Source: CAWFGW01 sp963815495 (GTDB lineage Bacteria > Bacteroidota > Bacteroidia > Cytophagales > JAAEPT01). Taken from it: DNA of 64,000 nucleotides. The stretch is from positions 22,588 through 86,587 of the forward strand of contig CAWFGW010000030.1 in NCBI GenBank assembly GCA_963815495.1, written 5' to 3'. The position numbers and the translations under genes are program-made. How positions within the stretch are numbered: position 1 is the stretch's first letter; each line of letters begins with the position of its first letter. Shown one piece after another: positions 41,270-51,330 of this stretch. The notes under the pieces were generated by a model. It searched no databases. It worked only from the letters and a program-made list of their open reading frames with translations, and was not told where the DNA came from.

Positions 41270-44200
41270 ATGACAAATAAGCTTTTAGCTATTTTCCTGA
41301 TTTTTTTATCTAGTTCCTTGGTTTTTGGACAAGGTAAATTTTTTGATGAAATCCATGAAGAAGTAAAAGCGAAGAAAAACCCAAGTGGTATACAATCTAG
41401 TGCCGACTTTAAAACACTTTGGGAAGGTGGTCAGTTGAATGGCGAACAAAAAAAACGATTTGTTGAACTGATTGTGGCATTGAAAAGAGGAGGCTTTCCT
41501 ATAACACCTACTTACATACAGAATTTAGACATTATAACTTTTGCAATTAATAAGAAAGGGTTGACCGGCTCAGCTATTGATTCGTTAATTATTATGCAAA
41601 AGAAAATCATTGAGAAGGTTCCGAAAGGTAAATCAATGAATCAAACGTATGATAATTTAATTCGATTTTTGAAATCAGACACTATATATTCTGATAACAA
41701 ACATACCTATGTGGTTTCAGGAGGGAATTTTAAGATTCATTTTATCGAACAACCAGTAGTCGTTGAGGAAGAGGTTGTTGAAGAGGAGGTTAAAGAGGAA
41801 ACTTCAGACGGAGGGTGGAGCAATGATAATGCTTGGGATTCATGGGATGAAGAAGCAACTGAAGATTCTTGGGGTACAACGGATAATTTTGAAGACGATC
41901 CTGTAACAGAAACAACTACATCAGCTTTAGACTTAGCATTTGAAGAGACTTATATTCCACCAGCAAAAGGACCTGTGATACAGTTTGAAAATGTAGATAT
42001 AAACATGTTTTCAAGTGGAGATTCTGTGGTGACTATTGAGGGGACCAATGCAAATTTACTTTTAGATAAAAGTCAAATGATAGGCGAAGGTGGGACGTTT
42101 AATTGGACGACTGCTGGACTTACAGAAGAAGTTAAAGTGAAGTTTAAAAAGTATACTTTTTTCATAAACAGCTCAAAAATTGAAGCTGAAAATGTTGCTC
42201 TCACTTACCCGCAAAAATTTGACGGAGAAGTTGAAGGAATTTTTGAATACCAAGTTGAGTCAGTCAGCAATGTAGAGGATAAATCTTATCCAAGGTTTAT
42301 GTCTTATAAAAGTGATGTAATTATTAATGATTTAGGTGAAAACATTAATTACAAAGGTGGTTTTTCACTTAAAGGTAAAACAATACATAGTTCTTCATTA
42401 AGTGGTGGAAAATGTAAAATTGAAGTTTCTTTTCAGGACACCTTAAAATTTCGTGCACGAGCAAAAGATTTCAAAATTGGAGATTCTTCAATTACTGGTT
42501 ACCCAGTAGCTGTGACTATTTATGAACATGGCGATTCAATATATCACCCTGGGATTCGTTTAAACTATGATCAAAAATCTCAGGATTTGAAACTTTATAA
42601 AAACCATAGTGTCTTTAAAGCAACACCGTTTAAAGACAGTTATCATAAAATAGAAATACTTGCTGATGCGATATACTGGAATTTAGCTGATACAGTTCTT
42701 AGTTTCACGAACATAAGCGCTAAAAATGAAGTTGCTGCATATTTTGACTCTTTCGATAATTTCCAATTGAAGCGGTATGCTCAATTGCAAGGTCTCTATC
42801 CTTTTCACCCATTACAAATGGCAACCAATTACGCCTATCAAAAAAACAAGTTCTCTTTTTACGCAGAAGAACTCGCAAAAGCGTATAAACAAAATTTAAA
42901 TCAAGTTAAGTCAGCCATGTCAGGTTTAATGCAAGCGGGTTATATAGACTATGAGCCAAATGCTGGATTGATTATTATAAAGGAAAAAGCAAAACATTAT
43001 CTGTTAGCCAGAAGACATAAAACAGATTATGATTATTATTCTATTCGTTCGGTAGATCCAGGGGGCGCCAACGGCATTTTAAATCTTCAAAACAGTGACT
43101 TGACAGTCTATGGAGTTGATGAGTTTGTGATCAGCGATTCATTAAATGTTGTTTTATACCCTACAGATAGAAAAATAACAATAAAAGAAAACAGAGATTT
43201 TGTCGCAGATGGAATGATTACCACGAATAACTATCGATTCATTGGGAAAAATTTTAATTACAATCATTCAGCGTATGATATTCAATTAGTTGATATTGAT
43301 TCCATTGAGTTTTATGTTGAAGTAAGAGACAGCGTTACAGGCAAAGTTATCGACAAGAAAATTCTTGACAATAAATTAACCTATTCATCTGGTACTCTGA
43401 CTCTGGACGAACCAGGCAATAAATCAGGAAAAAAACGCGACCCACGTTACCCTCATTTTGACGCAAATAAAGGAGCATCAATTTATTTTACTGGTAAAGA
43501 AGTATTGAATGGAGCTTATGACTCTTCAATATATTATAAAATACCTCCTTTTGACGTAGATAGTATGAGCGGAGACCTTTCTTCTATCACCTTTGATGGT
43601 ACGTTTATATCGGGGGGAGTTTTCCCAGATATAGAACAAAAAATGGAAATTCAAAAGGATTTATCTTTTGGCTTTAAACGAGATGCACCTGAGGAGGGGT
43701 ATCCGATATACGGTGGGAAAGGTCGCTTTTTTGGATCAATTTCTATGGATAGTCGTGGTTTGAGAGGAAAAGGACGAATAGAAATGGGAAATACAGTCAT
43801 CGAGTCAAAAGATTTTGTGTTCTATCCTGATTCTGTTGAAGCTATTGGGGAACATGCTTATGCTAAAGCTATAAGTGAAGGTCCAAACACCGCTCCTAAC
43901 ATGACCGTTGATGATTATGAGTTAAAATGGAATGTCAGCAAAGATCGACTTGCTTTGTCCAGTTATTCTTCACCGATTTATTTGTACGACAGTTTGGCTA
44001 AGTTAAATGGTACAGTAGTAATGTCTACCTCAAAAGGAATGTCAGGACAGGGTATTTTAGAGACAGAAGGTTCTTTAGTCATCTCACAGGATTTTAGTTT
44101 TAAGAAAGAAAATTATGTAGGAAGGAATTCACAGTTTGAGATATTGTCTGATGTAGAAGGTAAACCAGCTCTTCGTTCCGATATGGTGCGGGTGGATATG

Positions 44201-46564
44201 AATATAAAGAAAGGAGTAGCGAATTTCAACCCAGAAGAAAAAGGGTTTGCAAGTAATGAGTTTCCTTATTTGCAATACAAAACTTCAATTGATAATGGTG
44301 TTTGGGATATGAATGCCCGAACAGTGACTATGCGAATGCCTGAAGGTGAAGATATTTCGAAGTCCTATTTTTATTCAACTAATAAGAGCCAAGATTCATT
44401 AGTCTTTAATGCAGAAGGTGCTATTTATTATATGGACTCATTAAAAATGGTTGTTTCTGGGGTACCTGAAGTTAGAGTTGTGGATGCAAGTATAGTTCCA
44501 GATAAAGGAATTCTTGTGATTGGAGAAAAAGCTAATATTGACTCCTTGCATAATGCCGTTATAGTAATGGATACAACCAACAAGTTCCACAGATTATTTG
44601 ATGCAAATATTAAAATTAATTCAAAAAACAATTTTGCTGGAAATGCCAAGTATCAATTTGTCAATTTTGAAAAGGATACGTTGGCTATTGAATTTGATAA
44701 GTTTGAGTTAATAGAAAGAACAATTTCGAAGAAGAAAACAGAGCTTTATACCAAAGCCAAGGGAAATGTTTCTCCAGAAGATACCTTTTTCTTAGCGCCT
44801 AAAATTCAATACCAAGGGGAAGCCACAATGGAGTCGGATAAGAAAAACCTCGATTTAGACGGTTATGTGAAACTGAATCTCGAAGGTATGGAAGAATCCT
44901 CCGAATGGATTAAATATGAAAGGCATGATACCTTAGATGAAGTACGAATTCCTATTGATCAAGACAATGAGGATAATAAAAACAATTTTACTGGAATTGT
45001 CTACTCGAGAGGTCATCGTAAACTATATCCAGTATTTGTCGGTAAGAAAAAGTCCGATGGCGATTTTGTTATTTTCCATGCGGAGAACATGTTGACTTAT
45101 GATTTTTCTACACAAGAATTTGAGGTGAGTACCGAAAAGAGACTTCATAATGAAGAATATGAAGGTAACTTTTTTGCCTATCATGAGGGTAAAAAGAAAT
45201 ATAGGTATAGTGGTAAGTTTGATTTACTAGACGAGGAAGATGTTGATGTTGGTAATGTAGACGTTCGATTTGGAGGTTTTGGTGAAACACGCATTTTAGA
45301 TTCTTTGTACAAAATTCGAGGAGTAGCAATTGTTTATTTTAATGTTCCTTCTATTGATAAATTGGGAAAACACATTGCGGAAGGTGTGCGATTACTGAGC
45401 TTACCTAAGAAAATCCAGAAAAATGATAGCTTGTATGTGGCTGTGGCAAATTTAGAAGAAAACAAAGCCGCAATCAATTATAAAAAGACGTTAGAAAAAT
45501 CATATGATCCATTGTACAAACAAATAAAGGGTATGGATGCTGCAATTGGTTTTTATGATTTGAATTTAAAGTGGAACTCTGACAAAAATGCTTGGTACAG
45601 CGTTGGAAAACTAGGTGTTTCAAATATTGGGAAAAATGATATTTCTACTTATATAGACGGAATAGTTGAAATTAAAAACACCAATAATGGTCCAGATGTA
45701 AACATTTATATAGCGTTGACAGAGAGCATGTGGTGTTATTTTTCATACAGTCAAAGCTCGTTGTTAGCAATGTCTTCTTTTAAGGAATTTGATGATGAAG
45801 TAGCTAGCAAAAGTGAGTCTGCTAAAAATGAACCCAAGGGATTGTACTATTTTGCCTTAGCAGATGATTCAGATTTAAATCGTTTCACAAAACGATTTGC
45901 TACCGACTATGGGGCGGAACCAATGGAAGTTAAAACGTCTTATCCTATTATTCAAGAACAGGAAGAAGAAATCGAAGATCAATTTAGTGATGAAGAATTA
46001 TTTGAAAGTGATGAGGTTGAGGAGTCTACAAAGAAACGAAAGAAAAGTAATTCTGGTTTCTTAGATCAAGTTTTAGAGGAAGAGCTTGACGAAGAACCGA
46101 TAGAGGAAGAAGAGTCTGTGGAAGACATGGATATAAAAGACAAAAAGAAGACAAACGATAAAGAAGAGGAAATACTTCAAGGGTTAGAACAAATTTCTAG
46201 TTCGACAAAAGAAGAAGAAACTCTTCAGGGACTTGAAAAATTGTCTGATCAAACTGAAATTAAAAAGGAGACTTTACCACAAAAGCAAAAATTGGATAAA
46301 GAGGCAGACCTAGAGCATATGATCGAAGAAATCAAAATAGAAAAGGAGGCTTCAAATGCACAAGATAAAGAAGAGGAAGTGCTTGAAGGATTAGAGCATT
46401 TATCTGAACCTGAAAAAACAGAAACTTCTGAAGATCAATCAGCTGATGAAGAAGAGTTTTTTGTGGAGGAAGAACTCGAAGAAGAGAACGAAGAAGATTT
46501 CTCAGACAAGAAAAAAAAGAAAGATAAAAAGAAAAAAGATTCATCCGATGAGGATGAAAATTAA
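41270..46564 (+). CDS. 1764-residue exported protein of unknown function with acidic, repetitive tail
   Basis: I do not recognise this protein. It has a signal peptide (1-20) and a small N-terminal helical region (KFFDEIHEEVKAKKNPSGIQ and following). A Glu/Asp/Trp-rich linker around residues 165-225 follows (WSNDNAWDSWDEEATEDSWG). The central ~1200 residues are beta-rich with many lines such as FDGTFISGG, LEGMEESSEW and YYMDSLKMVVSG that resemble repeating strand-turn units. The last ~200 residues are a Lys/Glu/Asp-rich disordered tail with three EEExLxGLExxS repeats, ending in a KKKKKDKKKKDSSDEDEN run. No T9SS sorting domain and no lipobox are seen, so it is probably periplasmic or outer-membrane linked. 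It lies 3 bp after prmA and 34 bp before plsY, likely in their operon. Confidence 0.8.
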   Translation: MTNKLLAIFLIFLSSSLVFGQGKFFDEIHEEVKAKKNPSGIQSSADFKTLWEGGQLNGEQKKRFVELIVALKRGGFPITPTYIQNLDIITFAINKKGLTGSAIDSLIIMQKKIIEKVPKGKSMNQTYDNLIRFLKSDTIYSDNKHTYVVSGGNFKIHFIEQPVVVEEEVVEEEVKEETSDGGWSNDNAWDSWDEEATEDSWGTTDNFEDDPVTETTTSALDLAFEETYIPPAKGPVIQFENVDINMFSSGDSVVTIEGTNANLLLDKSQMIGEGGTFNWTTAGLTEEVKVKFKKYTFFINSSKIEAENVALTYPQKFDGEVEGIFEYQVESVSNVEDKSYPRFMSYKSDVIINDLGENINYKGGFSLKGKTIHSSSLSGGKCKIEVSFQDTLKFRARAKDFKIGDSSITGYPVAVTIYEHGDSIYHPGIRLNYDQKSQDLKLYKNHSVFKATPFKDSYHKIEILADAIYWNLADTVLSFTNISAKNEVAAYFDSFDNFQLKRYAQLQGLYPFHPLQMATNYAYQKNKFSFYAEELAKAYKQNLNQVKSAMSGLMQAGYIDYEPNAGLIIIKEKAKHYLLARRHKTDYDYYSIRSVDPGGANGILNLQNSDLTVYGVDEFVISDSLNVVLYPTDRKITIKENRDFVADGMITTNNYRFIGKNFNYNHSAYDIQLVDIDSIEFYVEVRDSVTGKVIDKKILDNKLTYSSGTLTLDEPGNKSGKKRDPRYPHFDANKGASIYFTGKEVLNGAYDSSIYYKIPPFDVDSMSGDLSSITFDGTFISGGVFPDIEQKMEIQKDLSFGFKRDAPEEGYPIYGGKGRFFGSISMDSRGLRGKGRIEMGNTVIESKDFVFYPDSVEAIGEHAYAKAISEGPNTAPNMTVDDYELKWNVSKDRLALSSYSSPIYLYDSLAKLNGTVVMSTSKGMSGQGILETEGSLVISQDFSFKKENYVGRNSQFEILSDVEGKPALRSDMVRVDMNIKKGVANFNPEEKGFASNEFPYLQYKTSIDNGVWDMNARTVTMRMPEGEDISKSYFYSTNKSQDSLVFNAEGAIYYMDSLKMVVSGVPEVRVVDASIVPDKGILVIGEKANIDSLHNAVIVMDTTNKFHRLFDANIKINSKNNFAGNAKYQFVNFEKDTLAIEFDKFELIERTISKKKTELYTKAKGNVSPEDTFFLAPKIQYQGEATMESDKKNLDLDGYVKLNLEGMEESSEWIKYERHDTLDEVRIPIDQDNEDNKNNFTGIVYSRGHRKLYPVFVGKKKSDGDFVIFHAENMLTYDFSTQEFEVSTEKRLHNEEYEGNFFAYHEGKKKYRYSGKFDLLDEEDVDVGNVDVRFGGFGETRILDSLYKIRGVAIVYFNVPSIDKLGKHIAEGVRLLSLPKKIQKNDSLYVAVANLEENKAAINYKKTLEKSYDPLYKQIKGMDAAIGFYDLNLKWNSDKNAWYSVGKLGVSNIGKNDISTYIDGIVEIKNTNNGPDVNIYIALTESMWCYFSYSQSSLLAMSSFKEFDDEVASKSESAKNEPKGLYYFALADDSDLNRFTKRFATDYGAEPMEVKTSYPIIQEQEEEIEDQFSDEELFESDEVEESTKKRKKSNSGFLDQVLEEELDEEPIEEEESVEDMDIKDKKKTNDKEEEILQGLEQISSSTKEEETLQGLEKLSDQTEIKKETLPQKQKLDKEADLEHMIEEIKIEKEASNAQDKEEEVLEGLEHLSEPEKTETSEDQSADEEEFFVEEELEEENEEDFSDKKKKKDKKKKDSSDEDEN

Positions 46565-46566
46565 AT

Positions 46567-46584
46567 GTGACGCTATTACGTCAC
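46567..46584. promoter_or_regulatory. Short inverted repeat before plsY
   Basis: GTGACG-CTATTA-CGTCAC is a perfect 6-bp inverted repeat with a 6-base centre, 2 bases after the stop of the 1764-residue gene and 14 bases before plsY. It could be an operator or an RNA hairpin. It has no T-run, so it is not a terminator. Confidence 0.3.
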
Positions 46585-46598
46585 GCAAGTAGAAGGAT

Positions 46599-47264
46599 AT
46601 GAGTTTGTTTTGGATAGTAATACTTTCAGGAATATTATTAGCCTATTTAATAGGATCTTTTCCAACGGCAGTAGTCATCGGAAAGATAAAAATGGGAATT
46701 GATATTCGTGACTATGGAAGTGGTAACGCAGGAGCAACCAACACCTTTCGGGTGTTAGGGACACGACCTGGCATTACGGTGATGGCGATTGATGTTTTCA
46801 AAGGCTACACAGCTGCGACCTTAGCACAATATACATATAATTTTGGTTTTGTAATGAGTGACAATAACTATGTGGCTCTACAAATAGCCTTAGGTATGGC
46901 CGCAGTTATTGGACATATTTTTCCCATTTATGCCCGATTCAAAGGAGGTAAAGGTGTTGCTTCACTTCTAGGTATTGGTCTAGCATTAAACTTAGGCGCT
47001 GCACTAGCATGTATATTAGTGTTTCTTATCGTGTTTTTATTGACCAAATATGTCTCATTAGGATCCATGATTAGCGGGTTAGCTTTTCCTATTTTGATCA
47101 GTTTTCCAGCCTTTAATAATTTTGAGAAACCCAGTGAGGTGATGATTGGTTTTGGAATCGTTGTGTTTCTTTTATTGGTGTTGACACATAAAAAAAACAT
47201 CAAACGCTTAATAGCGGGAGAAGAAAATAAAATAGACCTCAAGAAAAAGAAACAAACCGAGTAA
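46599..47264 (+). CDS. plsY: Glycerol-3-phosphate acyltransferase PlsY
   Basis: A 221-residue inner-membrane acyltransferase with about five helices. It transfers an acyl group from acyl-phosphate to glycerol 3-phosphate in phospholipid synthesis. Signatures are IGSFPTAVVIGK, IDIRDYGSGNAGATNTFRVLG and GHIFPIYARFKGGKGVASLLG. Its basic C-terminal tail is normal for the phylum. It follows the unknown 1764-residue gene by 34 bp. Confidence 0.95.
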   Translation: MSLFWIVILSGILLAYLIGSFPTAVVIGKIKMGIDIRDYGSGNAGATNTFRVLGTRPGITVMAIDVFKGYTAATLAQYTYNFGFVMSDNNYVALQIALGMAAVIGHIFPIYARFKGGKGVASLLGIGLALNLGAALACILVFLIVFLLTKYVSLGSMISGLAFPILISFPAFNNFEKPSEVMIGFGIVVFLLLVLTHKKNIKRLIAGEENKIDLKKKKQTE

Positions 47265-47315
47265 GACTTCTACATTTTTGGGGCTTTTCTTAGTTTTATA
47301 GAATAGATTAGAACT

Positions 47316-48677
47316 ATGAAAGCATATATAGAAGAAAACAAAGACCGATTTCTCGAAGAACTTTTCGCCCTACTGCGCATTCCAAGCGTGAGTGCGGATA
47401 GTAAATTCAAAAATGATATACTCGCGGCAGCTGATTTCATCAAACAAAAATTAGAAGCAGCAGGCTTAGATAAAGCAGAAATCTGTTCAACAGCAGGTAA
47501 TCCAATCGTATATGGCGAAAAGATAGTAGACACTTCTTTGCCAACTATTTTAGTGTACGGACACTATGATGTGCAACCAGCAGATCCGTATGAATTGTGG
47601 GATTCGCCTCCGTTTGAACCAGTCATCAAAAATAATAAAATAGTTGCTCGTGGAGCTTGTGATGACAAGGGTCAAATGTATATGCATGTAAAAGCCTTGG
47701 AAACACTTTTGAAACACGGATCACTTCCTTGTAATGTCAAGTTTATGATTGAGGGTGAGGAAGAAATCGGCTCCAACAACTTGGAAATTTTCGTGAAAGA
47801 AAACAGAGATAAACTTGCTTGTGATGTTGTGTTGATTTCTGATACAGGTATTTTTTCAAATGAAGTGCCCTCACTTTGCACTGGACTGCGTGGGTTAAGT
47901 TATATGGAAGTCGAAGTAACGGGTCCTAACCGTGACTTGCATTCGGGAATGTATGGCGGTCAAATCGCCAACCCCATTAATATTTTGTGTGGAATGATTG
48001 CTTCCTTGCACGATGAAAATAATCACATCACCATTCCTGGGTTTTATGATAAGGTGCAGGAAATAAGTGCTGCCGAACGAGCGGAAATGGCGAAAGCACC
48101 GTTTGTTGAGGAGGAGTTTAAAAACGCGTTAGGCATTAATGCTGTGCATGGAGAAAAAGGATTTTCCACCTTGGAAAGAAACTCGATTCGACCGACCTTA
48201 GATGTGAATGGGATATGGGGGGGGTACATTGGTGAAGGAGCAAAAACAGTCATTGCTTCCAAGGCTTATGCTAAAATATCGATGAGGTTGGTTCCTAACC
48301 AAACGTCAAAAGAAATTACCGATTTATTTACCAAACACTTTGAAAGTATAGCACCGCAGTCGGTGAAGGTGAAAGTAAAACCCCATCATGGAGGTGAACC
48401 AGTGGTTACCCCAATCGATTCTATCGGATATAAAGCGGCTAGTCGTTCCTTTGAGCAAGTCTGGGGCAAAAAACCCATTCCAATGCGCGAAGGAGGTAGT
48501 ATTCCAATAGTTGCTTTATTTGAAAATCAATTAAAGACATCAGTGATATTAATGGGCTTTGGTTTAGATGAAGACGCCATTCACTCACCCAATGAAAGTT
48601 ATGGTATATTCAATTATTTGAAAGGCATTGAAACAATCTGCCATTTCCACCAAAACTTTGCGGAGTTGAGCAAATAG
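47316..48677 (+). CDS. M20 family dipeptidase
   Basis: A 453-residue zinc dipeptidase of the M20 (CNDP/carnosinase-like) group. YGHYDVQPAD has His83 and Asp85; GACDDKGQM, EGEEEIGSNN and the later LHSGMYGGQ provide other metal or catalytic residues. The lid/dimerisation domain is the middle part. It hydrolyses dipeptides in the cytoplasm; no signal peptide is present. A run of eight G (48217-48224) encodes WGG. It starts 51 bp after plsY. Confidence 0.93.
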   Translation: MKAYIEENKDRFLEELFALLRIPSVSADSKFKNDILAAADFIKQKLEAAGLDKAEICSTAGNPIVYGEKIVDTSLPTILVYGHYDVQPADPYELWDSPPFEPVIKNNKIVARGACDDKGQMYMHVKALETLLKHGSLPCNVKFMIEGEEEIGSNNLEIFVKENRDKLACDVVLISDTGIFSNEVPSLCTGLRGLSYMEVEVTGPNRDLHSGMYGGQIANPINILCGMIASLHDENNHITIPGFYDKVQEISAAERAEMAKAPFVEEEFKNALGINAVHGEKGFSTLERNSIRPTLDVNGIWGGYIGEGAKTVIASKAYAKISMRLVPNQTSKEITDLFTKHFESIAPQSVKVKVKPHHGGEPVVTPIDSIGYKAASRSFEQVWGKKPIPMREGGSIPIVALFENQLKTSVILMGFGLDEDAIHSPNESYGIFNYLKGIETICHFHQNFAELSK

Positions 48678-48689
48678 TCGCTACCATTT

Positions 48690-48735
48690 CGTCATCCTGA
48701 GGTATCAGAGGATTCCCTTTGGGGCCTGATGGCTC
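48690..48735 (+). repeat. Fragment of the GTCATTCTGA-type dispersed repeat
   Basis: GTCATCCTGAGGTATCAGAG followed by GATTCCC and a later CTGATGGC resembles the arm of the inverted repeat at 25452-25537. It lies between the dipeptidase and the DsbD-like gene. Only one arm and a short imperfect hairpin are present, so it seems a degenerate copy. Confidence 0.5.
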
Positions 48736-48800
48736 CTATACAATCAAAACGAATTAATTGCGTTAATCGGGCGTTAGCACAAAGAATGAAAAAACTAAAC

Positions 48801-51002
48801 ATGAAAAAATCGATAGTTCTGCTTTTAATAAGTTGCTTAACTTTTGCTTTACAGGCACAAGACTTAGTAAAACCACCGGTTTGGAAAATTTCTCATTCGC
48901 CTAAAGAAGTTAAAGTTGGTGAAACGGTTGAGTTTGTTTTTGAAGCAACATTTCAATCAGGATGGCATTTATATGGCGCTAATTTTGACCCCAACTGTGG
49001 ACCGATTGTGACCACCATGACGTTTGAATCTACTCAAGGATTCGAGTTAATTGGAATATTAGAATCGCCTAAAGCAAAGAAAAAATATGATGATATATTT
49101 GGTTGCGAGATCACTTATTTTGATAAAAATGCGCGGTTTACTCAAAAAATAAAAATTACAGAAGAAAACGTTTCTTTTAAAGCCACCTATGAATGCCAGT
49201 TGTGTCAGGACGATGGGATGTGTATCCCCTTTGATGGTCCGATAGAATATAGTTTCAAAGCAAAAATTATAACTGAAAAGCCTGTTGAAAAACTTACAAC
49301 TGCAGAGACAGAACCTATAAAGAAGGCGATTGAAAAAGTAGAAAAAGCAGTGGTAGAAATGGGCGATGTGGTAGCTAAAGAAGACTCTACGTTGGCAGCT
49401 ACAGATTCGCTTGCTCAAGTTAAAAAAGAAAAAAACACACAAACGTGTAAAGAACAGCGAAAAGCAGGCTGGGATGATATCATAATACATCGCTTCGAAG
49501 GAGATGAAAAGCAAGGCTCAGATTGGAAAGATTTAGTGTTATTTATGTTGTTGGCTTTTGCTTCCGGTTTAGCCGCACTCATGACTCCTTGTGTTTTTCC
49601 AATGATTCCAATGACAGTTACATTCTTCACTAAATCATCAAAAACACGAGCACAAGGGATTAAAAATGCGTTGATTTATAGCTTTTTCATTATCGCCATT
49701 TACACCATCATTGGTGTTTTGGTGAGTAAAATAGCAGGGCCAAGTTTTGCGACTACCATGGCCACCCATTGGCTGCCGAACAGTATTTTCTTTATTATCT
49801 TCATTCTATTTGCGTTGTCGTTTTTAGGGTTATTTGAAATCACATTGCCTAGCAGTTTCATCAACAAGATGGACAGCCAAAGTGATCGTGGTGGACTTGT
49901 AGGTATTTTCTTCATGGCCTTTACCATTGTATTAGTTTCTTTCTCGTGTACTGGACCAATTGCCAGTACTGTTTTAACCCTCTCTGCGGACGGACAGTGG
50001 ATCAAACCTATTGTAGGTATGTTTGCTTATTCGTTGGCTTTTGCATTACCTTTTGGTCTGTTTGCTGCCTTTCCGGGTTGGTTAAACAGTTTGCCAAAAT
50101 CGGGTGGATGGTTGAACGAAGTGAAAGTGACTTTAGGCTTTTTGGAGTTAGCTTTTGCTCTAAAGTTTTTGAGTCAAGTCGATCAAGTAGAAAACTGGGG
50201 AATCTTAGATCGTGAAGTGTTTTTGTCGATATGGATAGCTATTTTCTTTCTTATCGGAATATATCTATTAGGTAAGTTTAGAATGAAAAGCGATAGTCCA
50301 ATTGCAACTATTGGTGTATTTCGAATTTTGTTGGTTGTGGCGACTTTCTCATTTACCACCTATATGATTCCAGGTTTATGGGGAGCACCATTAAAGTTTT
50401 TATCCGGGATGTTGCCACCGCCAAGTACACAAGATTTTTATTTGACCAATCAAGATTGTTGCAAAGGCTCACAAAGCACTTTATGTGACAAACCCATGTA
50501 CACATCTGATTTACACTTGCCGAATGGTATAGAAGGCTATTTTGATTTAAGACAAGCCATCTGCTGTGCCCGAGAGCAAAACAAGCCGATATTCTTAGAC
50601 TATACAGGTAAAGCCTGTGCTAACTGCCGTGAGATGGAGCAAAAAGTATGGAGCGACCCAGCGGTGAAGAAACGCCTGCAAGAAGACTTTGTGGTAGTAG
50701 CTCTTTATGGCGATTATAACAAAATACAGTTACCACTAGACGAGTGGTACACTACTGAGAAAGGCAAAGAAATTAAAACCATTGGCAAAGCAAACTCTGA
50801 CCTGTTGTTAAGCAAATTTAACCGCCAAGGTCAGCCATTTTACATCCTTCTTGGTGTAGACGAAGAACAAACACAAGACGGAAAAATAGTCTTAAAAGAG
50901 CTGAATGCTGCTCATGATTTTAATACCAACATTGAGGAGTACATTGAGTTTTTGGATAAAGGGAAGGCTAATTATCAGAAACTATACAATGGAGCCAATT
51001 AA
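48801..51002 (+). CDS. dsbD: DsbD-like thiol:disulfide interchange protein
   Basis: A membrane protein of 733 residues from the preferred start at 48801 (signal peptide ending LQAQ). An alternative ATG at 48786 adds five residues; still earlier in-frame starts run into the repeat fragment and are unlikely. Domains in order: a periplasmic alpha-type domain with CQLCQDDGMC (near 130), an eight-helix DsbD core with LMTPCVFPMIPM (near 257) and SFSCTGPI (near 380), and a C-terminal thioredoxin domain with GKACANCREM (near 603). It carries electrons from cytoplasmic thioredoxin to periplasmic disulfide proteins. Each domain keeps its Cys pair. It overlaps the small membrane-protein gene by 14 bp. 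Confidence 0.92.
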   Translation: MKKSIVLLLISCLTFALQAQDLVKPPVWKISHSPKEVKVGETVEFVFEATFQSGWHLYGANFDPNCGPIVTTMTFESTQGFELIGILESPKAKKKYDDIFGCEITYFDKNARFTQKIKITEENVSFKATYECQLCQDDGMCIPFDGPIEYSFKAKIITEKPVEKLTTAETEPIKKAIEKVEKAVVEMGDVVAKEDSTLAATDSLAQVKKEKNTQTCKEQRKAGWDDIIIHRFEGDEKQGSDWKDLVLFMLLAFASGLAALMTPCVFPMIPMTVTFFTKSSKTRAQGIKNALIYSFFIIAIYTIIGVLVSKIAGPSFATTMATHWLPNSIFFIIFILFALSFLGLFEITLPSSFINKMDSQSDRGGLVGIFFMAFTIVLVSFSCTGPIASTVLTLSADGQWIKPIVGMFAYSLAFALPFGLFAAFPGWLNSLPKSGGWLNEVKVTLGFLELAFALKFLSQVDQVENWGILDREVFLSIWIAIFFLIGIYLLGKFRMKSDSPIATIGVFRILLVVATFSFTTYMIPGLWGAPLKFLSGMLPPPSTQDFYLTNQDCCKGSQSTLCDKPMYTSDLHLPNGIEGYFDLRQAICCAREQNKPIFLDYTGKACANCREMEQKVWSDPAVKKRLQEDFVVVALYGDYNKIQLPLDEWYTTEKGKEIKTIGKANSDLLLSKFNRQGQPFYILLGVDEEQTQDGKIVLKELNAAHDFNTNIEEYIEFLDKGKANYQKLYNGAN

Positions 51003-51312
51003 TTTTTTTTTACATGGTGTCGAATACTTAATAGTTGGTTTTTTTGTGCTCGGATTTTTTTTCGCTTTAAAAGATAAATCTTATGGGTATGTAAGAAATG
51101 GTAGATTCAAAAGAGAGTTGCGAGATAAATATAAGAACGCAGCAACGAAAAAAGAGCTCTCATACTTAATTAAAAATGCAGAAGATGAAAAAGATAAACA
51201 GATTTTTTTAAATATTATTAAAAACAGGAAAAGGAGTAAAATAATGTTTTTGTGTTTTGGAATGAGTTATGTTGTTTTTTTAATTATAAAAACTTTAGTA
51301 GAGCATCAATAA
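50989..51312 (+). CDS. Small two-helix membrane protein
   Basis: From ATG 50989 the product has 107 residues. A helix near the N-terminus (VEYLIVGFFVLGFFFAL) and one near the C-terminus (IMFLCFGMSYVVFLIIKTLV) flank a strongly basic and charged middle (residues ~35-85, RNGRFKRELRDKYKNAATKK). The function is unknown; I do not recognise the family. It overlaps the dsbD-like gene by 14 bp, so the two are coupled, but the start is a choice among several in-frame ATGs. Confidence 0.55.
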   Translation: MEPINFFLHGVEYLIVGFFVLGFFFALKDKSYGYVRNGRFKRELRDKYKNAATKKELSYLIKNAEDEKDKQIFLNIIKNRKRSKIMFLCFGMSYVVFLIIKTLVEHQ

Positions 51313-51330
51313 AAAGGTTAAAACGTAACA

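Noticed and set aside
46567..46584. CRP-type operator
   Set aside because: TGTGA and TCAC are 10 bases apart instead of 6, so it does not fit the CRP site.
48729..48800. DsbD start at 48729
   Set aside because: The first codons read through a dispersed-repeat fragment, and a clean signal peptide starts at 48801.
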